Positions 1 through 5,741 of a stretch of DNA of 9,981 nt are shown here, piece after piece (within the stretch, counting starts at the first letter, position 1; each line of letters starts with the position of its first letter). The position numbers and the translations under genes are program-made. The notes beneath the pieces were generated by a model, which saw only the letters and a program-made list of their open reading frames with translations, ran no database searches and had not been told where the DNA came from. This stretch comes from an uncultured Bacilli bacterium (GTDB lineage Bacteria; Bacillota_I; Bacilli_A; RF39; UBA660), in the NCBI GenBank assembly GCA_934101605.1, contig CAKORS010000035.1, positions 1 through 9,981 on the forward strand, read 5' to 3'.

Positions 1-1
1 T

Positions 2-187
2 GTATATATTTTAGATCCTAGTAAGAATGAAGCTTTAATAGTAGCAGATGGAGATGATTTTTCATTAGCTTTAGGTAAGAGAGGACAAAATGTTAAACTT
101 GCATCACGTCTTACTAAATTTAAATTAGATGTAAAAACATCAGAACAAACTAAAGAAATGGGTATAAATATAAGAGTAGGTGAATAA
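2..187 (+). CDS. nusA: Transcription termination/antitermination factor NusA, C-terminal end (5' truncated by window edge)
   Basis: Reading from base 2 gives 61 codons and a TAA stop; the start lies outside the window. The visible part is the end of the second KH RNA-binding domain. It has the KH GxxG loop as GKRGQ (visible residues 25-29), followed by NVKLASRLTKFKLDV, very close to the 'GKRGQNVRLA..LTGWKIDI' signature of NusA. NusA binds RNA polymerase and nascent RNA and modulates pausing, intrinsic termination and antitermination. The protein stops about 17 residues after the KH domain, so it lacks the acidic C-terminal repeats of proteobacterial NusA, as is usual in Firmicutes. It is the first visible gene of the operon; ylxR starts 2 nt after its stop. 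The ylxR ribosome binding site lies inside its last codons. Confidence 0.93.
   Translation, partial: VYILDPSKNEALIVADGDDFSLALGKRGQNVKLASRLTKFKLDVKTSEQTKEMGINIRVGE
178..183 (+). promoter_or_regulatory. Ribosome binding site for ylxR, inside nusA end
   Basis: AGGTGA at 178-183 lies 6 nt before the TTG at 190. It supports TTG over the in-frame ATG at 211 as the ylxR start and implies translational coupling to nusA. Confidence 0.6.
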
Positions 188-189
188 GC

Positions 190-447
190 TTGAAGATAAA
201 AAAAGTTCCTATGAGAACATGTGTTATTACGCATGAAAAGTGTTTAAAAAAAGATTTATTTAGGGTTGTTAGAACTCCTTTAGGAGAAGTTATAGTAGAT
301 TATAATGGAAGAGAAAATGGAAGAGGAGCTTATTTAAAAAAAGATTTAGATGTTATAAATAAAGCTATTAAAAGTAAGGCTTTAGATAAACATTTAGAGG
401 TAGAGGTTCCACTTTGTATTTATGAGGAATTAAAAAATAATTTATAG
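190..447 (+). CDS. ylxR: YlxR/RnpM family RNA-binding protein (DUF448)
   Basis: An 85-aa protein, typical for the DUF448/YlxR family. It begins MKIKKVPMRTC, matching the family N-terminus (K-x-P-x-R-x-C). It carries the RVVR segment (residues 25-28) and the hallmark NGRENGRGAYL (39-49; consensus GRGAY). In Bacillus subtilis the homologue is a nucleoid/RNA-associated protein reported to bind RNase P RNA and modulate its activity (RnpM). The start is TTG, chosen because the family motif begins before the internal ATG at 211 and because AGGTGA is well spaced upstream. The usual second cysteine of the CxxC-like pair is shifted (C11 and C18). It sits between nusA and infB as in most Firmicutes, but ylxQ, which normally follows, is absent: infB starts 16 nt later. 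Confidence 0.92.
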   Translation: MKIKKVPMRTCVITHEKCLKKDLFRVVRTPLGEVIVDYNGRENGRGAYLKKDLDVINKAIKSKALDKHLEVEVPLCIYEELKNNL

Positions 448-459
448 AAAGAGAGTGAT
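446..459 (+). promoter_or_regulatory. Extended Shine-Dalgarno for infB
   Basis: AGAAAGAGAGTGAT matches the full anti-SD complement AGAAAGGAGGTGAT at 12 of 14 positions. It overlaps the ylxR stop codon. Its core is about 8 nt from the ATG at 464, favouring 464 over the adjacent in-frame ATG at 467. Confidence 0.6.
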
Positions 460-463
460 TTAA

Positions 464-2569
464 ATGATGAGTGTTGAAGAATATGCTCTTGATACTAATA
501 ATACTGTTTTAGCTATTATTGATATGTGTAAAAAGTTAGGTATTAATGCTAATTCATCTAGTGATATGTTAAGTGAAGATGATATTATTATTTTAGATAA
601 TGAAATAGCTAATATGTCTGGAGAAGATATTTATACTGATGATGAGTATGTTGATGATGATGAACTTGAAAGTGATTTAAGAATTAATACTGAAGCTGTT
701 AATACTAATGAAGCTAAGATGAAGAAAAAACAAGTTATTAAAAAAGATGATAAGAGTAAGTATTTAAAAGCTAAAAAGGCTATTTATAAAAATAAAGAAA
801 AGCTTACTAGTAATAAATCTTTAAAAGATGATAGTATTATTTTATATAAAGAAGGAATGACAGTTAAAGATGTTAGTGATGCTTTATCAGTTTCTTCATC
901 AGAAGTATTAAAAAAATTATTTAATTTAGGTGTAATGGCCAATATTAATCAATCTTTAGATTTTGCAACAGTTGAGATGATTGTTGTTGATTATAATAAG
1001 ACATTAAAAAATGAAGAAACTAGAGATATCTCTAATTTTGAAAATTATGAAATTATAGATAAAGAAGAAGATTTAGTAGCTAGGCCTCCAGTTGTAACTA
1101 TAATGGGACATGTAGATCATGGTAAAACTTCTTTACTTGATGCGATTAGACATTCTTCAGTTGCTTTAGGAGAAGCTGGTGGAATTACTCAAGCTATTGG
1201 AGCTTATCAAGTTAGTGTTAATGATAGATTGATAACTTTTATTGATACTCCAGGACATGAGGCTTTTACTGAGATGAGAGCTAGAGGAGCTAGTGTTACA
1301 GATATAGTAATTATTATAGTTAGTGCAGTTGATGGTATTAAACCTCAAACAGTTGAGGCTATAGATCATGCTAAGGCTGCTAAAGTTCCAATTATTGTAG
1401 CTATTAATAAAATGGATATGGATGGAGCTAATCCTGATCGTGTATTACAAGAACTTACTGAGTATGGTTTAACACCTGAAGAATGGGGTGGAGATACTTT
1501 AGTTAATAGAATTTCTTGTAAAACTAAAGAAGGAATTAAAGAACTTTTAGAAAATATTATTTTAATTAGTGATATGGAAGAGTTAAAAGCTAATCCAAAA
1601 AGATATGCTACTGGAACTGTTTTAGAGTCTAGAGTTGATAAACATATAGGTAATGTTGCTACTTTACTTGTTGCTAATGGAACTTTAAGACTTGGAGATT
1701 ATGTTGTTGTAGGTAATTATTTTGGTAAGATTAGAACTTTAAAAAATGATAAGGGAGAAGACATTATTAGTGCTTTACCTTCAACACCAGTAGAAGTTAC
1801 AGGACTTAGTGCATTACCTTTAGCAGGAGATAAATTTATGGCTTTTGAACTTGAAAAAGAAGCTAAAAAGGTAGCTGAGGAGAGAACTTTAAGAAGTAAA
1901 CGTGAGAATACTAATAGAGCTGGAATGACATTAGAGGATTTGTTTAATAATGTTTCAGATGGTAAAAATATTAGTGTTGTATTAAAAACGGATGTTAAGG
2001 GGTCAGAAGAAGCTATTAAGTCATCTTTACTTAAGATAAATGTTGAAGGTGTCAAAGTTGATGTTATAAGAAGTGGTGTTGGAACTATTACTGAAAGTGA
2101 TATAGTTTTAGCTCAAGCAAGTGATGCTATTATTATAGGATTTAATGTTAGACCTAATAATAAAACTATGGATGTAGCTAAGGAATATGGCGTTGATGTA
2201 AGACTTTATAACGTTATTTATAAAATATTAGAAGATATAGAAGATGCTTTAAAAGGAAGACTTGATCCTGTATATGAAGAAAAAGTATTAGGTAGTGCTG
2301 AAGTCAGACAATTATTTAAATTCTCTAAGGTTGGTATTATAGCAGGAGTTATGGTTTTAGATGGTGTTATGAAAGTTAATTCTAAAGCTAGATTAGTTCG
2401 TGATGGTATCGTTATATATGACGGAAAAATTGCTTCTATTCAAAGAGAAAAAGATAAAGCAAATGAGGTTAAAAAAGGATTAGAATGTGGTATTACTTTA
2501 GAAAACTTTAGTGATATAAAGGAAAATGATATTATTGAATCTTACATTATGGAGGAAATTAAAAGATGA
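464..2569 (+). CDS. infB: Translation initiation factor IF-2
   Basis: A 701-aa GTPase that delivers initiator fMet-tRNA to the 30S subunit and promotes subunit joining. An N-terminal IF2N-like helical segment (about 3-48) is followed by an acidic stretch (about 53-71) and a lysine-rich linker (about 85-122). A second IF2N domain spans about 123-177. The G domain (about 208-375) shows G1 GHVDHGKT (215-222), G2 GGITQ (239-243, T242), G3 DTPGH (261-265), G4 NKMD (315-318) and G5 SCK (351-353, where SAK is more usual). Domain II, domain III (about 500-600) and the fMet-tRNA-binding C2 domain (about 605-701, with VLGSAEVRQLF) follow. Length is close to Bacillus IF-2, so the protein is complete. 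The stop TGA overlaps the rbfA start as ATGA. Codon use is strongly T/A-ending, typical of the native genome. Confidence 0.98.
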   Translation: MMSVEEYALDTNNTVLAIIDMCKKLGINANSSSDMLSEDDIIILDNEIANMSGEDIYTDDEYVDDDELESDLRINTEAVNTNEAKMKKKQVIKKDDKSKYLKAKKAIYKNKEKLTSNKSLKDDSIILYKEGMTVKDVSDALSVSSSEVLKKLFNLGVMANINQSLDFATVEMIVVDYNKTLKNEETRDISNFENYEIIDKEEDLVARPPVVTIMGHVDHGKTSLLDAIRHSSVALGEAGGITQAIGAYQVSVNDRLITFIDTPGHEAFTEMRARGASVTDIVIIIVSAVDGIKPQTVEAIDHAKAAKVPIIVAINKMDMDGANPDRVLQELTEYGLTPEEWGGDTLVNRISCKTKEGIKELLENIILISDMEELKANPKRYATGTVLESRVDKHIGNVATLLVANGTLRLGDYVVVGNYFGKIRTLKNDKGEDIISALPSTPVEVTGLSALPLAGDKFMAFELEKEAKKVAEERTLRSKRENTNRAGMTLEDLFNNVSDGKNISVVLKTDVKGSEEAIKSSLLKINVEGVKVDVIRSGVGTITESDIVLAQASDAIIIGFNVRPNNKTMDVAKEYGVDVRLYNVIYKILEDIEDALKGRLDPVYEEKVLGSAEVRQLFKFSKVGIIAGVMVLDGVMKVNSKARLVRDGIVIYDGKIASIQREKDKANEVKKGLECGITLENFSDIKENDIIESYIMEEIKR
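2551..2555 (+). promoter_or_regulatory. Ribosome binding site for rbfA, inside infB end
   Basis: GGAGG lies 10 nt before the ATG at 2566 and within the last codons of infB. Together with the ATGA stop/start overlap this indicates translational coupling. Confidence 0.7.
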
Positions 2570-2910
2570 GTGTAAGAACTGAGAGAATAGGAAGCAATTT
2601 TGTTAAAGAAATTAGTTTTATTTTACAAACTGAAATAAAAGATCCTGATATAAGATTTGTAACAGTAACTGGATGTGATGTTACTAATGATTTATCTTTT
2701 GCTAAGGTTTATGTAACTGTATTTAATAAAGATAAAAAAGAAGAGACTTTAAAGGCACTAAATAATGCAGCTAATTTTATTGAGGTGTTATTATCTAAAA
2801 GAATAGATATAAGAAAAATGCCAGAGATAAGTTTCCATTATGATAATTCTATAGAATATGGAGAAAGAATAGAGAAAAAGTTAGAGGAATTAGATAAAGA
2901 TAAGCAGTAG
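2566..2910 (+). CDS. rbfA: 30S ribosome-binding factor RbfA
   Basis: A 114-aa protein of normal RbfA length. RbfA is a small KH-like protein that binds immature 30S subunits near the 5' end of 16S rRNA and assists late maturation and cold adaptation. Diagnostic segments are the N-terminal RTERIGSNFVKEISFIL, DPDIRFVTVTGCDVTNDLSFAKVYVTV (26-52) and the C-terminal R..PEISFHYDNSIEYGERI (about 83-102). The type-II KH kink in RbfA is normally Ala-x-Gly; here the corresponding residues look like A68-A69-N70, a small departure. The start overlaps the infB stop by 4 nt (ATGA). The stop TAG is embedded in the strong SD of the next gene. Confidence 0.96.
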   Translation: MSVRTERIGSNFVKEISFILQTEIKDPDIRFVTVTGCDVTNDLSFAKVYVTVFNKDKKEETLKALNNAANFIEVLLSKRIDIRKMPEISFHYDNSIEYGERIEKKLEELDKDKQ

Positions 2911-2915
2911 GAGGT
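2908..2915 (+). promoter_or_regulatory. Strong ribosome binding site for the 221-aa gene
   Basis: TAGGAGGT overlaps the rbfA stop codon and sits 4 nt (about 6 nt from the GGAGG core) before the ATG at 2920. This near-perfect SD supports the unrecognised gene being genuinely translated. Confidence 0.7.
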
Positions 2916-2919
2916 AGTT

Positions 2920-3585
2920 ATGATTTTATTTAATAAAAATAATGAGCAGGTTGAGTTATATAGTTTTAATCCTAAGGTGGATAAAATTAATACTCATAAA
3001 ATAGATGAGATGAGTAATATAAACGATTCAGAAAAAGTTTTAATAGCAACAGGAGAAGATGAATTTGAAAAGATTTATAATAGTGATTTAAATTATTTTG
3101 TATCAGAAAATGATTGTAGTTATGATATTTTTAACTTTAATGGAAAGCCTAGTTTTTGTAAATTATCACCACTATTTAATGATAAGAATGCAAGAAATGT
3201 TTTGAGTTCTTATTATATTGGAAAATTTAGTGATAAGCCTGTTGTTGCTATTGGTGGTAAACAAAGTGATGATAAAGATTTATTTTTACTTGTTAGTGAT
3301 GAAGAAACTAGTTTTAATGGATGGAATTTTGTTACGAAAGATGTTATTCAAATTACTAAATCTTTATATAATTTACAATTATTAGAACAGGGTAAATTTG
3401 ATGAAGTTATAGGAGATGTATCTAAAGAGTTAGAAATGTTTGATTTATCTGATTCTCCAATTGATTCTATTAATATAGATGAGTTTAATAAGAGATTTGG
3501 AAATATTTATACTGATTTTTCTTATTCTAAAGTATTAGATCTTGCAAATAAGGGTAGAAAAAGAGTAAAAAAATATGAGAGGTAA
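2920..3585 (+). CDS. Hypothetical protein in the rbfA-nusB interval
   Basis: A 221-aa protein that I do not recognise. It looks soluble: there is no signal peptide and no membrane segment. It is acidic over most of its length, ends in a short basic tail (GRKRVKKYER, about 212-221) and has only two cysteines (C66, C80). A central segment SDKPVVAIGGKQSDDKDLFLLVSDEET (about 104-130) alternates predicted beta strands and turns and is the most structured-looking part. It is not an obvious YlxP, TruB, RibF or L7Ae homologue, the proteins expected near this position in other Firmicutes. Reality of the gene is well supported by the strong SD, tight packing (9 nt after rbfA, 2 nt before nusB) and codon usage like its neighbours. 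A role in ribosome or RNA metabolism is only a guess from context. Confidence 0.85.
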   Translation: MILFNKNNEQVELYSFNPKVDKINTHKIDEMSNINDSEKVLIATGEDEFEKIYNSDLNYFVSENDCSYDIFNFNGKPSFCKLSPLFNDKNARNVLSSYYIGKFSDKPVVAIGGKQSDDKDLFLLVSDEETSFNGWNFVTKDVIQITKSLYNLQLLEQGKFDEVIGDVSKELEMFDLSDSPIDSINIDEFNKRFGNIYTDFSYSKVLDLANKGRKRVKKYER

Positions 3586-3587
3586 AA

Positions 3588-3989
3588 ATGAAAAATAGAA
3601 GTGCTTTAAGAGATATTATAGTAAAAGTTTTATATCAAACTTATATATATGATGAAAGTAATACAGATTATTCTATAGAACAATTAACTAGCGAGTTTAT
3701 TAGTTCTAATAAGTTTGTTTATGATACAGTGGTTGATATAAAAAAATTAGAAAAAGAGATTAATGAAATAGCAAATAAATATTTAAATAACTGGACTATT
3801 GATAGATTAAGTAAGGTAGATAAGGCAATATTATCACTTGCTATATATGAGATGAAATGGACAGAAACTCCTAAGATTGTTTGTATAAATGAAGCTATAG
3901 AACTTGCTAAAATATATAGTGATGATAGTGTTGTTAAGATGATTAATGCATGTTTAGATAGATATTATCATGAGGTTTTTGATAAGTAG
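3588..3989 (+). CDS. nusB: Transcription antitermination factor NusB
   Basis: A 133-aa all-helical protein of usual NusB length. NusB binds boxA RNA together with S10 (NusE) and, with NusA and NusG, forms the antitermination complex on rRNA operons. Recognisable are the N-terminal R-x-x-x-x-x-x-LYQ pattern (R8 to Q17), the signature NNWTIDRLSKVDKAILSLAIYEM (67-89) and INEAIELAKIYSDD (100-113). The usual C-terminal FVNGVLD motif is divergent here (about 116-124, MINACLD). The ATG follows the previous stop by 2 nt with GAGAGG as SD. Its presence in the nusA operon puts two members of the same antitermination complex under shared transcription. In Bacillus nusB lies elsewhere. Confidence 0.95.
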   Translation: MKNRSALRDIIVKVLYQTYIYDESNTDYSIEQLTSEFISSNKFVYDTVVDIKKLEKEINEIANKYLNNWTIDRLSKVDKAILSLAIYEMKWTETPKIVCINEAIELAKIYSDDSVVKMINACLDRYYHEVFDK

Positions 3990-3993
3990 AAGT

Positions 3994-4000
3994 AAGGTGT
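3994..4000 (+). promoter_or_regulatory. Ribosome binding site for the sulfatase-family gene
   Basis: AAGGTGT ends 4 nt before the ATG at 4005, a conventionally placed SD in the 15-nt nusB gap. No promoter or terminator fits between the two genes. Confidence 0.5.
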
Positions 4001-4004
4001 AGTT

Positions 4005-5573
4005 ATGCAGGATGTAGTAGTAAGAAAAAATAGATTTAAAGTAATAAAAAATATAATATTAATTTTATATTTTTTAGTTTTAGATATTATTTTAGTTGGA
4101 TCTTTTTATCTTAAAATTTATTTTTCTGGTGAACCTATTGATGAGATGATGTTTTATTTAAATAATGGGGTAGGTAATTCTAATATGGATGTTTTATATA
4201 CTGCTATTAGAGTTTGTTTACCATATTGTTTTGCTATATTGGTGTTATTATTTATAATATTTGATATTTTTAATATTAAATATAAGAAAGTAAAAATAAA
4301 AGAAAAATATTTTTCTATAGTTCCTTTTAAATTTGTGGGAAGACATAGATTTATATTTTCTATTATATTGGGTTTAATAGTAATATTTATTGCTATATCT
4401 AATTTGAATGTATTTTCTTATTTAAAAACTAGTTCTAGTGATTCTAGTTTTATAGAAAAAAATTATAGAATGCCTTATAAAGAAAATATAAGTTTTAAGA
4501 AGAAAAAAAATTTAATACTTATTAATGTTGAATCTTTGGAAACTACTCTTTTTACTAAAAAACAAGGTGGAGATTGGGATTATGAAGTTATTCCTGAGAT
4601 GTATAGTTTGTTAAATGATAAGGATTCTATTTATTTTTCTAGTAATAAAAAAAGTGCAGGTATTTATGGGACTTCTACTAGTAATTGGACAACAGCTTCT
4701 ATTTTTGCTAGTTCCTCAGGAATTCCTTTTAAGGTGCCAATAGATGGTAATAGTTATCATTCAAGTAATTTTATGAGTGGAGCTTATACTTTAGGAGATA
4801 TTTTATCTGATAATGGATATTATAATGAAGTTATAAGTGCTGCTAATACTAATTTTGGTGGATTAGAAGAGTATTTTACAAAACATGGAAGTTATAATAT
4901 TATTGATGTTAGAAGTAAAGAAAAGTATGATGATTCATTTAAGAGTAGTGATGTTAATCATTGGGGCTTTAATGACAATTATTTATTTTATCTTGCTAAG
5001 AAAAGATTGGATGAAATATCAAAGGATAATAAACCTTTTAATCTTGAACTTATAACAATTGATACCCATGCATATGATATTTATTTAGGAGATTATAGTG
5101 TGAATAAATATGATAGTAATGTTGAAAATGCTTATGCTACAACATCTAAACTTATATATGATTTTATAAACTGGGTAAAGAGACAAGATTATTATAAAGA
5201 TACTACTATTGTTATACTAGGTGATCATCCAAGTCATAATGTTGAATTTTTTAAAAATTATGATCAAGATAAAAGAAGAGTTTATAATGTTATAATTAAT
5301 CCATCAACAAATACATTAAATACAAAAAATAGACGTTTTATGATGATTGATATGTATCCGACTATACTTGCTTCAATTGGGGCTGATATTAAGGATGATC
5401 AACTTGGATTAGGGGTTAATTTATTCTCTGATAAATTTACTTTATCTGAAATATATGGAGTAGATTATGTAAATGAGGAACTTTTAAAGAAATCTAAATT
5501 TTATAATGAGACTATACTTGCTGGAGATTATGAAAAACTTGTAAAAGAAAGTCTAGAAAATGAAAATAACTAA
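4005..5573 (+). CDS. Membrane-anchored sulfatase-family phosphoglycerol transferase-like protein (OpgB/LtaS related)
   Basis: A 522-aa protein of the alkaline-phosphatase/sulfatase superfamily. Three predicted N-terminal membrane helices (about 14-36, 69-89, 114-139) lead into an extracytoplasmic catalytic domain (about 165-480). The order of motifs matches phosphoglycerol transferase I (OpgB/MdoB) better than canonical LtaS: LINVESLE with metal ligand E176; GTSTSNWTTASIFASSSGIP (222-241) with likely nucleophile T229 aligned to GTGWT of OpgB; LGDILSDNGYYNEVI (263-277); WGFNDNYLF (320-328); LITIDTH (349-355, H355); and ILGDH (404-408) with metal ligands D407/H408. Such enzymes move phosphoglycerol or related groups from lipids onto glycans or teichoic acids outside the membrane. 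The exact substrate is unknown here; phosphoethanolamine transfer or hydrolysis is an alternative. It is 15 nt downstream of nusB and is the last gene before the terminator. Confidence 0.85.
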   Translation: MQDVVVRKNRFKVIKNIILILYFLVLDIILVGSFYLKIYFSGEPIDEMMFYLNNGVGNSNMDVLYTAIRVCLPYCFAILVLLFIIFDIFNIKYKKVKIKEKYFSIVPFKFVGRHRFIFSIILGLIVIFIAISNLNVFSYLKTSSSDSSFIEKNYRMPYKENISFKKKKNLILINVESLETTLFTKKQGGDWDYEVIPEMYSLLNDKDSIYFSSNKKSAGIYGTSTSNWTTASIFASSSGIPFKVPIDGNSYHSSNFMSGAYTLGDILSDNGYYNEVISAANTNFGGLEEYFTKHGSYNIIDVRSKEKYDDSFKSSDVNHWGFNDNYLFYLAKKRLDEISKDNKPFNLELITIDTHAYDIYLGDYSVNKYDSNVENAYATTSKLIYDFINWVKRQDYYKDTTIVILGDHPSHNVEFFKNYDQDKRRVYNVIINPSTNTLNTKNRRFMMIDMYPTILASIGADIKDDQLGLGVNLFSDKFTLSEIYGVDYVNEELLKKSKFYNETILAGDYEKLVKESLENENN

Positions 5574-5615
5574 GATATATTTGCATATTTAAAATATATT
5601 AAATTTATTAATGTT

Positions 5616-5648
5616 AAAGACGCATATTATTAATTTATGCGTCTTTTA
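5616..5648 (+). terminator. Rho-independent terminator closing the nusA-infB operon
   Basis: A perfect 11-bp inverted repeat, AAAGACGCATA (5616-5626) and TATGCGTCTTT (5636-5646), encloses a 9-nt AT-only loop and runs into a T-rich tail (TCTTTTAT). The stem GACGC/GCGTC core is the most GC-rich patch in an otherwise AT-only gap. It lies 42 nt after the sulfatase stop. The arms also carry A's on the left, so a weaker function on the opposite strand is possible. Confidence 0.88.
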
Positions 5649-5670
5649 TATGATAAAATAATGATTATAG

Positions 5671-5700
5671 TTTACTAAATATGGTAAATTATGCTAAACT
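5671..5700 (+). promoter_or_regulatory. Candidate sigma-A-type promoter for the glycan locus
   Basis: TTTACT (5671-5676, 4/6 to TTGACA), an 18-nt spacer and TAAACT (5695-5700, 4/6 to TATAAT) preceded by an extended -10 TG at 5692-5693. It would start transcription near 5707 and give a leader of about 35 nt before the ATG at 5742. A promoter is expected in this gap because of the preceding terminator, but the AT-rich context makes chance matches likely. Confidence 0.35.
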
Positions 5701-5727
5701 TGAGATGTAGATAATTTTTGATTGTAG

Positions 5728-5735
5728 GAGAGGTG
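5728..5735 (+). promoter_or_regulatory. Ribosome binding site fixing the start at 5742
   Basis: GAGAGGTG/GGAGAGGTGA around 5727-5735 is a strong SD with a spacer of about 6 nt to the ATG at 5742. It lies downstream of the alternative in-frame TTG at 5718, so it cannot serve that start. Confidence 0.8.
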
Positions 5736-5741
5736 AATTTT

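Noticed and set aside
1166..1369. Minus-strand open frame of 67 codons within infB
   Set aside because: It lies entirely opposite the conserved G domain of IF-2, encodes a low-complexity Ser/Asn-rich peptide and has no family resemblance; a shadow of infB.
1717..2055. Minus-strand open frame of 112 codons within infB
   Set aside because: It is antisense to IF-2 domains II-III, and its composition is what reverse-reading of AT-rich coding sequence produces; no independent support.
4499..4511. Run of eight A's in the sulfatase-family gene as a possible frameshift or slippage site
   Set aside because: The frame runs straight through into the conserved LINVESLE metal-binding motif with no break.
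5718..5741. TTG start at 5718 for the 562-aa membrane protein
   Set aside because: The strong SD lies between this TTG and the ATG at 5742, so initiation at the ATG is far more likely.
5574..5741. Riboswitch, attenuator or small RNA in the intergenic gap
   Set aside because: Apart from the terminator hairpin and short AT-rich palindromes I see no multi-helix structure or known aptamer-like conserved blocks.
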